A DNA stretch of 13,252 bases, taken from positions 1 through 13,252 of the forward strand of contig DATJXG010000250.1 in assembly GCA_035500455.1 (NCBI GenBank), given 5' to 3'. The DNA comes from DATJXG01 sp035500455. Its GTDB lineage: Bacteria; Acidobacteriota; Terriglobia; Terriglobales; Acidobacteriaceae. Position 1 is the stretch's first letter; each line of letters begins with the position of its first letter. Shown piece after piece: positions 6,188 to 13,189 of the stretch. The notes under the pieces were generated by a model. That model saw only the letters and a program-made list of their open reading frames with translations. It had not been told where the DNA came from and searched no databases. The position numbers and the translations under genes are program-made.

Positions 6188-8181
6188 TTGAAGTAGAAGA
6201 GGCAACCATCAGCCCGCAGGTCATCGAACCTCCCAAGTTCCTGGTGGAGTGGTCCTCGCCGTGGGAGGAATTTCGCACTTCGCTGCGTCCGGCGATGGTG
6301 AAATCCCCGCGCGCTCTGGCGGGCGAAGCACAAGTCGGGCTGTTCCCCTATCGGGGAATCCTGATCACCTGGGTAGGGGAGGTTGTGCTGTTCCTGCTGC
6401 TGATCCTGCTGCCGCTCAAGCTGGCGAGCATGCATCCCTATCAGCCGCCGCCGCGGGCCAAGTACGACGTCATCTATTTTTCCGGCGACGAACTGCCGCA
6501 GACCGAAGACCTGGGTGGGGCGGAATCGGGACGCTCGGGCCGGGCCGGTGGCCGCGAGGCCTTCGACCGCACCCAGACGATCCGCGTGGCGCGCGGCAAC
6601 ACCGTGCGCGAGCGTGTGGTGGACGCGCCCAACCTGAAGTTGCCCCATTCCGACTCAGCGGTGCAGAACCTGCTGGCTTATGCGCGCATTCCCGGGCCTC
6701 CGCCTGCGGAAGGGCTGAAGTCTTCGCAGCGCTCGATCCAGGCTCCGCAGCCAAGCATCGTCGCGCCGCCTCCGGATGTATTGCGCGACAAAGTTCAGGC
6801 AGAGCCCACTCTGCAAGCGAACGCAGTAGCGCCTACGCCAACTACGCCGCAGCGGAACCTGCCGCCGCTTGATCTGCCCGGTTCCCACGCCGTCCAGGTG
6901 GTGCCGCCGCCGGTATCGGCGCCGGTGCAGGACTCCGACCAGGAAGCGCGGCTCAGGATGCCGGCGCCCAGCGTCGTCGCCCCGCCCCCAACCCAGGTTC
7001 AACGGCAGGTTTCCACCGCCGGTCCCGGTTTCGGCCCGGGCGAAATGCACAAGCAGGTAGTTCCGCCCCCGGTGCAGGTGGGGAATACCGCCTCGCAACG
7101 CCAGGAGGACGGCGCGCTAGGCGGAAGTGTGACCGTGGTTCCGCCTCCTGTACAAGTGGCGGATGGCGCGATCGAGCAGCATCCGGTTGGAGGATTGGGT
7201 GGTGGGTCGGCGGTAGTTCCGCCTCCGCCGTCGCTCAGCGGCGGCAATACTGCGGGCGGAGTCGGACGCGGCAATAGCGGCGCGGGCCGCGGCGGAGTCG
7301 GCGACATCGGAGATGTGGCCGCGCCCCCGACCGCGGGCGGCAACAGTGATGGCACTGGCGTGGTGGTTTCGAACCGGCCGGGCCCGAAAGTAGGGATTCC
7401 CGGCGGCGGCAGTGGAGCGATCGCCATGTCGCCGACCGGCGGTGCGAATCCTGGTCTGGGTGGCTCCGGCGGAGGCGTAAGCATCGGCCATGGAAGCGGC
7501 TCCGGCAGCGGATTCAACGGAGAAGGTTCAGGAGCAGGGAAAAGCGGCTATGGGGCCGGATCGGATCCCAACGCGCGCGGCGGAGTTTCGCCCTATCCCG
7601 GCCCGGGCGGCGCAGGAAACGCCATGGGCGGGAAGCCTCCGGCGCCCGGCGTTTCGATCCGTGGCGGCAACGCTGGTGTTGTGACGTTGCCCAGCTTCGG
7701 TGGTTCCGGCAGTGCGCCTTCCACGCCCGGGAGGTCGTCGGTCGGCACCACGGAGAAGGGTCCCGACATCACCATTGTGGCGTCTTCGCGCTCCGGCGGC
7801 GCTTTCAACTATTACGGAGCACTGAAGGGTGACAAGGTTTACACCATCTACATCAACACCACTCTGGGCCCGGCGGTCATGGAGTTCGCCGATCCATCTT
7901 CCGAGGCTCATCCCTATGCCGTGGATCTGTCGGCTCCCCAGCCGGTGCGTGCTGACTTGCCCGCAGGACTGTCGCGCTCCCGCCTGGTGATTGCCTGCGT
8001 TCTCGACCACACCGGAGTGCTGCGCAACCTGCAGGTTCTGGAGGCCGGTCCCGCAGTCATGACCAGCAAAGTGCTGGCCAGCCTGCCGCAATGGAAGTTC
8101 CGCCCGGCGGAGCGCGGCGCCAAGACGGTAGATGTGAACGCCATCCTGGGCTTCAACATCGATACCAGCGACAAATTCTGA
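6184..8181 (+). CDS. TonB-like membrane protein with long Pro/Gly-rich stalk, end of the Tad locus
   Basis: This 665-residue protein has four parts. A cytoplasmic head (1-57) is longer than in ordinary TonB. One membrane segment (about 58-80) contains a glutamate, E66. A long stalk is Pro-rich with repeated VVPPP or VAPPP motifs (near 193, 239, 265, 292, 318 and 344) and then very Gly-rich (about 336-515). A folded end (about 527-665) matches the TonB C-terminal pattern: LVIACVLDHTGVLRNLQVLE (601-620), then PQWKFRPAERG, then a strand ending LGFNID. This architecture would span the periplasm from the inner membrane. The GTG start at 6184 overlaps the DUF192 stop codon, with GAGGAG upstream. 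No exbB or exbD is adjacent, and the classical SHLS motif is not seen in the membrane segment. A role in contacting the secretin or another outer-membrane partner is inferred. The domain call is good; the function is unknown. Confidence 0.82.
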   Translation: MIEVEEATISPQVIEPPKFLVEWSSPWEEFRTSLRPAMVKSPRALAGEAQVGLFPYRGILITWVGEVVLFLLLILLPLKLASMHPYQPPPRAKYDVIYFSGDELPQTEDLGGAESGRSGRAGGREAFDRTQTIRVARGNTVRERVVDAPNLKLPHSDSAVQNLLAYARIPGPPPAEGLKSSQRSIQAPQPSIVAPPPDVLRDKVQAEPTLQANAVAPTPTTPQRNLPPLDLPGSHAVQVVPPPVSAPVQDSDQEARLRMPAPSVVAPPPTQVQRQVSTAGPGFGPGEMHKQVVPPPVQVGNTASQRQEDGALGGSVTVVPPPVQVADGAIEQHPVGGLGGGSAVVPPPPSLSGGNTAGGVGRGNSGAGRGGVGDIGDVAAPPTAGGNSDGTGVVVSNRPGPKVGIPGGGSGAIAMSPTGGANPGLGGSGGGVSIGHGSGSGSGFNGEGSGAGKSGYGAGSDPNARGGVSPYPGPGGAGNAMGGKPPAPGVSIRGGNAGVVTLPSFGGSGSAPSTPGRSSVGTTEKGPDITIVASSRSGGAFNYYGALKGDKVYTIYINTTLGPAVMEFADPSSEAHPYAVDLSAPQPVRADLPAGLSRSRLVIACVLDHTGVLRNLQVLEAGPAVMTSKVLASLPQWKFRPAERGAKTVDVNAILGFNIDTSDKF

Positions 8182-8210
8182 AACGTTCCTTGCCAACGTC
8201 CTTGCATCAT

Positions 8211-8229
8211 GCGCAGTGCCTTCCTGCGC
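8211..8229. terminator. Possible bidirectional terminator hairpin between convergent genes
   Basis: GCGCAG (8211-8216) pairs with CTGCGC (8224-8229) around a 7-base loop. It sits in the 64-base gap between two genes that converge, where a shared terminator is expected. No T-run follows on either strand, so this may not be a true intrinsic terminator. Confidence 0.3.
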
Positions 8230-8245
8230 GGAAGACTTAGCGAAG

Positions 8246-9850
8246 CTACGTCTCTACCCTTTCGAACAGAATGGCAGTGCTGTCTTCATGCACCGCCTCC
8301 CAGCCGTCGGTTTGCTTCAGCACATTCGCCAGCGGCGATTCAGCGGGCAACAGCAGCCAGTTCGCATGCTCGCCGTTCAGCACTTCCTCCCACCCCGGTT
8401 CCACCCGGACAAGCGTCAAGTATTTCTTCAGAAATTCAGGCCCATAAAGATCATGCCGGTCATCGACCACCACGTGGACTTGGGGATAGAGGCGGTAGAT
8501 CAGGTAGCCTCCCCAGGAATCGGGGCAGAAAATCGGTTCGTGGATGCCCAGTTCCGAGGCGATCTCCGCCGCCTCCACCGGAAAGCGTTTGTGGTCGAAG
8601 CGCGCATTCATGAGGCGTTGCGGCCCCAGGTTTCCTCCGTGCGCCGCCACCCATAGCAGGAAGGCGCACGCGGCAGTCGGCCACAGATGCCAGCGCGCCG
8701 CGGCTTCCATCCGCCCCATGCGCGCCGCGAACGATTGGCCGCGCCGAAAGCAGCGGCGCAGCCAGGGTTGAATACTTTCGTTTGTTCCGGCGCGGTCCAT
8801 GCTGCGGGTGAGCCAGGGGGCGATCAGCAAGGTCAGAAGAATCGCCGACACCGGCAGATTGCGCGTGGCGTAAAGCCCGCTGTAAGCCGCGAACAGCGCC
8901 ACCAGCAACTGTGACAGCGGCAGGGTTTCGCGCCTTACTGCCAGCGCCACCAGCGTGATCAGCAGCAGCGCCGCGAAACACTGCTGGGCCACGCCATGAA
9001 AGTTCGGCGACAGGAACTCGTCGATGTGGTTCATCAGAAATCGGTCGGTGAGGTAGCCGTAGATGTGGACGTAGAGTTTGTACCCATAGGGATTGACCAG
9101 GCTGGCCAGCAGGCACAGGACTGCAGTCCCTGCCAGGCGCTGCAGGCTCTGTTTGGCGGCGCCTTTGGCTTCCGCCGCGGCGGAAATCCATCTCACGAAG
9201 CCGCTGAGCAGATAAATCGCCAGCAGGGCGAATCCCACTAGGAATCCCCCATGCACATTTACCCAGAGCAGCATGAGGGCCGGCAGCCACAGAAGCCTTC
9301 GCCAGTGTTGCGGAGAAATTTCAAACGAGTCCAACTTCCCAAACCAAACCACGGTAAACAACCAGCTCAACACGTGCGGCCGCGCCAAGAAATGAATCGT
9401 GGAGGCCCCCGCCGCCAGAAGCACAAGAACCACCGCCACCTGCAGGCTTGCGCCCCGCTGAAGCGCCAGGCGCAGGGTGAGTGCGAAAGTGGCGGCGATG
9501 ACCAGCGCGGTGAGCAGCACCACGCCGTTCAGTCCCATCCAGTGATGCATCGTCGCAATCAACAGGTCATACAGCCACTCCCAGGCGTACCAGGGCTTGC
9601 CCTGCATGGTGGAGGAGAACGGGTCAGTGCGCGTGATGGCGTGAGTCTGCAGCATCAACTCGCCGTTGCGAATGTGCCATCCGATGCCGGCATCGCCCAG
9701 CAGGCGCGGGGCGATCGTGCCGCAACTCAACAGAAATGCCAGAACCAGGAAAATCAGGTCCGCGACCGAAGGGAACAACACGCGCGCCCAGGCAGGCGAC
9801 GGCTGCGCAGCGGACTTCGCCGGATTATTTGCAGACCGGCTGGCGTTCAA
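8246..9850 (-). CDS. Multispanning membrane protein resembling GT-C glycosyltransferases
   Basis: The gene encodes a 534-residue protein with about 10 hydrophobic segments between residues 28 and 402, followed by a soluble C-terminal domain of about 130 residues. Near the first loop it has GDAGIGWHIRNGE (52-64) and then WEWLYDLL (90-97). An acidic first loop of this kind is typical of GT-C (PMT/ArnT-like) membrane glycosyltransferases and related uncharacterised families. Other landmarks are WVNVHGGF (196-203), NPYG (253-256) and, in the soluble part, DSWGGYLIYRLYP with VVDDRHDLYG. No specific substrate can be named. The start is taken as TTG at 9850: no ATG or GTG lies upstream in frame before a stop codon, and GAAGGG lies about 12 bases upstream. 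It is transcribed against the Tad operon and divergently from oxyR, with no evident link to either. Confidence 0.75.
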   Translation of the reverse strand: MNASRSANNPAKSAAQPSPAWARVLFPSVADLIFLVLAFLLSCGTIAPRLLGDAGIGWHIRNGELMLQTHAITRTDPFSSTMQGKPWYAWEWLYDLLIATMHHWMGLNGVVLLTALVIAATFALTLRLALQRGASLQVAVVLVLLAAGASTIHFLARPHVLSWLFTVVWFGKLDSFEISPQHWRRLLWLPALMLLWVNVHGGFLVGFALLAIYLLSGFVRWISAAAEAKGAAKQSLQRLAGTAVLCLLASLVNPYGYKLYVHIYGYLTDRFLMNHIDEFLSPNFHGVAQQCFAALLLITLVALAVRRETLPLSQLLVALFAAYSGLYATRNLPVSAILLTLLIAPWLTRSMDRAGTNESIQPWLRRCFRRGQSFAARMGRMEAAARWHLWPTAACAFLLWVAAHGGNLGPQRLMNARFDHKRFPVEAAEIASELGIHEPIFCPDSWGGYLIYRLYPQVHVVVDDRHDLYGPEFLKKYLTLVRVEPGWEEVLNGEHANWLLLPAESPLANVLKQTDGWEAVHEDSTAILFERVET

Positions 9851-10003
9851 AGCGATGGAGAACCCTTCAGCATGGTTAGCCCGAAAGCGCCCATCTTACC
9901 TGATCTGGGATGCGAGCTTCCGGACACAAGCTTCCCTGCAATCCCAAAGCCAGGCCTCCGCGACCTCGGTGGGGTTCCTCGGCGCGCTCGGCGACATAAG
10001 GGT

Positions 10004-10032
10004 TTGTCCTGCCGCGCGCCATGACCCATAGT
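10004..10032 (+). promoter_or_regulatory. Candidate oxyR promoter
   Basis: TTGTCC (10004-10009) and CATAGT (10027-10032) are separated by 17 bases. Each matches four of six positions of the sigma-70 consensus. The -10 element overlaps the first OxyR-box-like palindrome, as expected for an autorepressed LysR-type gene. The matches are weak and the assignment is inferred. Confidence 0.25.
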
Positions 10033-10073
10033 CCTGTGGTATCGTTTCATTTCATCCAATAGGACATACCTAT
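10028..10073 (+). promoter_or_regulatory. Two OxyR-box-like palindromes upstream of oxyR
   Basis: Site A (10028-10042) reads ATAG-N7-GTAT. Site B (10059-10073) reads ATAG-N7-CTAT and ends on the base before the oxyR ATG. The E. coli OxyR site is two ATAG-N7-CTAT units whose starts are 22 bases apart. Here the starts are 31 bases apart, close to one extra helical turn. Site B is also a perfect ATAGG/CCTAT palindrome. LysR-type regulators usually bind near their own start, so autoregulation is likely. Binding itself is inferred. Confidence 0.5.
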
Positions 10074-10961
10074 ATGGAACTGCACCAGCTGAGATACTTC
10101 TGCGCCGTGGCCAACACCGGCAACTTTACCCGCGCGGCTGAGCAGGAACATGTGGCCCAGCCATCCCTCTCCCAGCAGATTCTGAAACTGGAGGACGAAT
10201 TGGGCGCCAAGCTCTTCGACCGCCTGGGCCGCAAAGCGCAGCTCACCCAGTTTGGCGAGGCCTTCCTGCTGCGGGCGCAGCGCATCCTGCGCGAACTGAG
10301 CGAGGCCAAATGCGAAATTCAGGAACTGGCAGGCGGCAGCAAAGGAACGCTGGTGCTGGGCACCATTCCCACCATCGCCCCCTATTTCCTGCCCTCGCGG
10401 CTGGCTATGTTTTCCCGGCAGTATCCCGACATCCAGGTGAGCGTGGTGGAAGACATCACCACCGTCCTGCTCACCCGCCTGCACGAAGGCAAAATTGACA
10501 TGGCTCTGGTGGCGCTGCCGATTTCCGGCGACGGCCTGGTCTGCACCGAACTCATGCGCGAGCCGCTGTACGCCGTGCTGCCGGAGCACCATCCCCTGGC
10601 GAAAGGGACCACCATTTCTCTGCGCGACATTCAGGATGCACCTTTCATCCTGCTCAAGGACGGCCACTGTTTCCGCGATACCGCCGTAGCCGCCTGCCGC
10701 CGTGCCCGCCTGCGGCCCAACGTGGTCTTCGAGAGCGGGCACTTCGCTACCATCCTGGCCATGGTTTCCGCCGGCATGGGGCTCTCGATTATTCCCGAGA
10801 TGGCGCTGGAGAAGCGCCCCGGCTGCAAGTTCCTGCGCCTCAGCGACGACCGCAGTTACCGCCGCATCGGCCTGCTCTATCTCAAGAACCACTTCCAGAC
10901 GCACTCGCAGCGCGCCCTGGTGGAGTGTTTGCAGCAGGAAGCCGTGGCGCGCATCGCCTGA
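10074..10961 (+). CDS. oxyR: OxyR: LysR-type hydrogen peroxide sensor
   Basis: This 295-residue LysR-family regulator has an N-terminal winged helix-turn-helix (about 1-60): LHQLRYFCAVANTGNFTRAA, then QPSLSQQILKLEDELGAKLF. A linker helix and a periplasmic-binding-protein-like sensor domain (about 90-295) follow. Its identity as OxyR rests on KDGHCFRDTAVAAC. The two cysteines are at residues 199 and 208, the same positions and spacing as the E. coli OxyR pair that forms the peroxide-induced disulfide. The surrounding D-G-H-C-x-R-D is also conserved, as are the IPT-APYFLP stretch (98-107) and IGLLYL near the end. The ATG at 10074 has no clear Shine-Dalgarno sequence, and an OxyR-box-like palindrome directly abuts it. 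No catalase or peroxiredoxin gene is in the window, so its targets lie elsewhere. Confidence 0.9.
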   Translation: MELHQLRYFCAVANTGNFTRAAEQEHVAQPSLSQQILKLEDELGAKLFDRLGRKAQLTQFGEAFLLRAQRILRELSEAKCEIQELAGGSKGTLVLGTIPTIAPYFLPSRLAMFSRQYPDIQVSVVEDITTVLLTRLHEGKIDMALVALPISGDGLVCTELMREPLYAVLPEHHPLAKGTTISLRDIQDAPFILLKDGHCFRDTAVAACRRARLRPNVVFESGHFATILAMVSAGMGLSIIPEMALEKRPGCKFLRLSDDRSYRRIGLLYLKNHFQTHSQRALVECLQQEAVARIA

Positions 10962-10989
10962 GTAGCGCGGACACTTCGCCGGCAGAAAG
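10962..10989. repeat. GTAGCGC-type element, copy 2 (after oxyR)
   Basis: GTAGCGCGGACACTTCGCCG begins on the base after the oxyR stop codon. It shares GAGTAGCGC and the following GCCGG with the copy after cpaF, but its palindrome is more decayed. It is part of the 165-base gap between the convergent oxyR and glpX genes. Confidence 0.45.
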
Positions 10990-11098
10990 TCTGTTCGTGA
11001 AAAGCATCAAGTGAAGAGCGCCACGCCCGCGCGGGACGCGGCAGCTTTTAGGCTCTTGTCCAGAGGCAGGCCGTGCCGTCACAGTGGGGCAGGCCGGC

Positions 11099-11117
11099 GC
11101 GGACAAGAATGCCCGCT
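11099..11117 (-). repeat. GTAGCGC-type palindromic element, copy 3 (after glpX)
   Basis: On the minus strand, just after the glpX stop codon, GCGGGCA pairs with TGTCCGC around the loop TTCT, with one G-U pair. The surrounding sequence AGCGGGCATTCTTGTCCGCG has the same plan as the cpaF copy (AGCGCCGGCATCTTGCCGG). It may serve as the glpX 3' hairpin, but no T-run follows. Confidence 0.45.
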
Positions 11118-11126
11118 CCGCCATCC

Positions 11127-12161
11127 CTACGCGAACTCCACCTTCACGTCCGTGCTGCGGTCGAGGTGAATGCTGTCGATGAACCGCACCTTGCTGGTGC
11201 GCAGGGTCATGATTACCGATGAGGTCCGCACGCCCTCGCCGAAGAAGCGCACCCCTTTCATCAGGGAGCCGTCGGTGACGCCCGTCGCCGCGAAAATGAG
11301 TTGCTCGCCGGGCGCCAGATCCTGGGCTTCGTAGATGCGGTTCTTGTCCTTGATCCCCATGCGCACGATGCGCTCTTCCAGTTCGTGCTTGTCGATCACC
11401 AGGCGTCCCTGCATGTAGCCGTTCAAGCACCGGATCGCCGCGGCGGTGATTACGCCTTCCGGGGCGCCGCCCGAACCCATGACCGCATGCACGCCGGTCC
11501 CCAGCACCGCCGCGGCGATGCCGGCGGACAGGTCGCCGTCGCCGATCAGCTTGATGCGCGCCCCGGCTTTGCGAATTTCGGAGATCAGCTTTTCATGGCG
11601 CGGACGCTCCAGCACCACCACCACTAAGTCATCGACGTCGCGGTCGAGCCGCTTGGCGATGTTCCTGAGGTTTTCCGCCACCGGCGCGTCCAGGCTCACG
11701 GCGTTCTTGCAATCCGGGCCGACGATGATTTTCTCCATGTAGCAGTCGGGAGCGTGCAGCAGGCCGCCGCGCTCGGAGGCGGCCAGCACCGTAATCGCAC
11801 CGGCGGCGCCGGTGGCGCACAGGTTGGTGCCTTCCAGTGGGTCCACTGCGATATCGACCTCTGGGACTTCGGTGCCATCTGGAAAAGTTGCCCCTACCCG
11901 CTCCCCGATATAGAGCATCGGGGCTTTGTCGCGTTCGCCTTCGCCGATGACGATGGTGCCGTGCATGGGAATGTTATCCATGGTGCGGCGCATGGCCTCG
12001 GTGGCCACCTGGTCGGAATACTTGCGCTCGCCGCGCCCCATGGTGCGGGCGGAGGCGATGGCCGCAGTTTCCACGACGCGAAGGAAGCGCGCCGCCAGGT
12101 CACTCTCGATATTTTCCCCAAAACTGCGGACTCTCACTTCCGGCTTCGACGTGGTAGCCAT
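11127..12161 (-). CDS. glpX: Class II fructose-1,6-bisphosphatase (GlpX)
   Basis: GlpX hydrolyses fructose 1,6-bisphosphate to fructose 6-phosphate and phosphate, the irreversible step of gluconeogenesis, in the cytoplasm with a divalent metal. In some bacteria it also acts on sedoheptulose 1,7-bisphosphate. The 344-residue length fits the family. Key motifs are IGEGERDKAPMLYIGE (72-87), the metal-binding DIAVDPLEGTN (103-113), LIGDGDLSAGI (205-215) and MGSGGAPEGV (228-237). All metal and substrate motifs I recognise are intact. The ATG at 12161 has an excellent GGGAGG site 5 bases upstream on the minus strand. It is probably a single-gene unit, because more than 260 bases separate it from the gene upstream. 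A TATAGT box lies about 30 bases before the start. Confidence 0.96.
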   Translation of the reverse strand: MATTSKPEVRVRSFGENIESDLAARFLRVVETAAIASARTMGRGERKYSDQVATEAMRRTMDNIPMHGTIVIGEGERDKAPMLYIGERVGATFPDGTEVPEVDIAVDPLEGTNLCATGAAGAITVLAASERGGLLHAPDCYMEKIIVGPDCKNAVSLDAPVAENLRNIAKRLDRDVDDLVVVVLERPRHEKLISEIRKAGARIKLIGDGDLSAGIAAAVLGTGVHAVMGSGGAPEGVITAAAIRCLNGYMQGRLVIDKHELEERIVRMGIKDKNRIYEAQDLAPGEQLIFAATGVTDGSLMKGVRFFGEGVRTSSVIMTLRTSKVRFIDSIHLDRSTDVKVEFA

Positions 12162-12192
12162 CAGGACCTCCCGAATTCGGGGTGCGTCTCTG

Positions 12193-12198
12193 ACTATA
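12193..12198 (-). promoter_or_regulatory. Candidate -10 box of glpX
   Basis: On the minus strand TATAGT lies about 30 bases upstream of the glpX ATG. The -35 position 17 bases further up (TTCCCG) is poor, so only the -10 element is suggested. Confidence 0.3.
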
Positions 12199-12289
12199 TC
12201 CCCAAGCGGTTGATGCGGGAAAGCTGACCGAAGTTTTGCGGTGGCTGAGCTTGGCTCAGTGCAGGAATCCGCGCCACGAAGAATTGTTT

Positions 12290-12354
12290 TCTTTGCGTTC
12301 TTTGCGACCTTTGCGGTAAGTAATAACCGCTAAAGAGCACAAAGAACGCAAAGA
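12290..12354. repeat. Inverted repeat of tandem 9-base units upstream of glpX
   Basis: The left arm is three tandem units: CTTTGCGTT, CTTTGCGAC, CTTTGCGGT (12291-12317). The right arm (12326-12353) is a near reverse complement. It pairs perfectly over 15 bases at the base of the stem (12290-12304 with 12340-12354), then imperfectly with one bulged T. The loop is 8 bases. It follows the same plan as the inverted repeat at 2352-2515: short tandem units mirrored around a centre. It is probably an interspersed intergenic repeat; no T-run supports a terminator. Confidence 0.85.
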
Positions 12355-12430
12355 GACACGCCGCTAAAGTCGAGAGGAAATCCCAAAGCCGGCAAGGACC
12401 CCACGATCCGGGCCGAGCGCTAATTTCGAG

Positions 12431-12859
12431 CTATTTCACCTTGATGCTGAAGTGGCTGGCTAGGCACTGCCATCTTCCGTTCAGGAATACCCAGGTGTCG
12501 GTGAAGCGGCCGCGGCGTTCCCAGGGCTTGCCTTTATCTACGCCCTTCTCGTAATAAGCGCCGGTTACGACCGCCGTATTGCCGGAGGCGTGAACCGTCA
12601 TCTCGGTGGATTGCAGAATTTCCGGGTGATACGACGTGTCCTTCACCGAGGCCACCATCTGCGCCTTGTTGTAGAGCGTGCCTTCGGCCGCGGTCATTAC
12701 GAAATCGTCGGCCAGCAGCAGTTCCACGGCGGCTGCGTCGTTGTTCATCTCGGCCCGGTTCCACATGTTCTCCATCGCCAACACCGCCGAAGGCGCTTGC
12801 GCCGCGGAAAGCACCGGCATCACCAAACATATTGCCGTAAGCAGAAGACACTTTTTCAT
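12431..12859 (-). CDS. Secreted DUF4440 / SnoaL-like (NTF2-fold) protein
   Basis: This small protein has 142 residues when started at the ATG at 12859. That start gives a clear signal peptide: MKK, a hydrophobic core to about residue 18, and a likely cleavage after SAA or QA (20-22). It has GAGGGG about 10 bases upstream. The longer open frame to 12940 adds 27 residues that would spoil the signal, so it is rejected. The mature part fits the DUF4440/SnoaL NTF2-like fold. It has WNRAEMNNDAAAVELLLADD (33-52), then VMTAAEGTLYNKAQMVA (54-70), a strand with NTAVVTGAYY, and FTDTWVFLNGRWQCLASHFS near the end. Such proteins are often uncharacterised and sometimes bind small ligands; no activity can be assigned. 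It would be exported to the periplasm. Confidence 0.82.
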   Translation of the reverse strand: MKKCLLLTAICLVMPVLSAAQAPSAVLAMENMWNRAEMNNDAAAVELLLADDFVMTAAEGTLYNKAQMVASVKDTSYHPEILQSTEMTVHASGNTAVVTGAYYEKGVDKGKPWERRGRFTDTWVFLNGRWQCLASHFSIKVK

Positions 12860-12900
12860 CAGCGGGTTTCCCCTCTTGCCGCCATGCAAAGGTTTGTTTA

Positions 12901-12906
12901 AGTATA
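12901..12906 (-). promoter_or_regulatory. Candidate -10 box of the DUF4440 gene
   Basis: On the minus strand TATACT lies 41 bases upstream of the ATG at 12859. The -35 region 17 bases further up (GCCGCA) is poor and falls within the overlapping hairpins at 12915-12960. A factor binding there could affect transcription. Confidence 0.35.
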
Positions 12907-12914
12907 GGAGGGAA

Positions 12915-12960
12915 GCCGCGTTTTGCGGCACGCTAGCCATGACACCGGTAACTAGCGTGC
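12915..12960. repeat. Two overlapping hairpins upstream of the DUF4440 gene
   Basis: Hairpin 1 pairs GCCGC (12915-12919) with GCGGC (12925-12929). Hairpin 2 pairs GCACGCTAG (12928-12936) with CTAGCGTGC (12952-12960), perfect over 9 bp with a 15-base loop. They share two bases, so full versions of both cannot form together. The position, upstream of the candidate -10 box, favours an operator or repeat remnant. Confidence 0.6.
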
Positions 12961-13189
12961 ATGACCTGTAACTCGATTGCCGCTAGTAGGTCACGTGTGG
13001 CGCGGGCCAGCGAAAAACTGTTTCTGAGCCAGGGCTTGCCGGCGTATCAGTTCCGCGGCGCGGCTGGGGCAGACGATGCCGCTAAAGCGCGCGGCTGCAG
13101 GGCTCTCGACAGGGCGCTGAAGCGCGCTGCTTCCACGGTAGCTTCTGCTTTCGCAGTTTCGCCTCGCACCCAAGCTTTGCTTGAAAGGT

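Larger units (their letters stand above)
9851..10073. other. Divergent intergenic region between the GT-C-like gene and oxyR
   Basis: These 223 bases must hold the promoters of two divergent genes. The right end (10028-10073) holds the OxyR-box-like palindromes listed separately. In the remainder I see no RNA gene or repeat. Open frames running through it have no recognisable protein features. Confidence 0.5.
12162..12430. other. Intergenic region upstream of glpX
   Basis: These 269 bases hold the glpX leader, a small perfect hairpin CTGAGC-TTG-GCTCAG (12245-12259) and the 9-base-unit inverted repeat at 12290-12354. A further copy of CCGCTAAAG at 12361-12369 repeats part of the right arm of that element. 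No gene is seen. Confidence 0.6.
12860..13189. other. 330-base intergenic region with nested hairpins
   Basis: The left part holds a likely minus-strand promoter for the DUF4440 gene and two hairpins sharing bases (12915-12929 and 12928-12960). The right part (12961-13189) has CCGCTAAAG (13079-13087) and GCGCTGAAGCGC, short self-complementary sequences that look like worn intergenic repeats. Short open frames on both strands here show no recognisable protein features. Confidence 0.55.

Noticed and set aside
9847..10059. 70-codon minus-strand frame upstream of the GT-C-like gene
   Set aside because: It overlaps the OxyR-box region and is Arg/Gly-rich with no domain; it most likely reflects the promoter region.
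12860..12940. Longer start for the DUF4440 protein (27 extra residues)
   Set aside because: It would bury a typical signal peptide behind a charged extension; the ATG at 12859 has a GAGGGG site.
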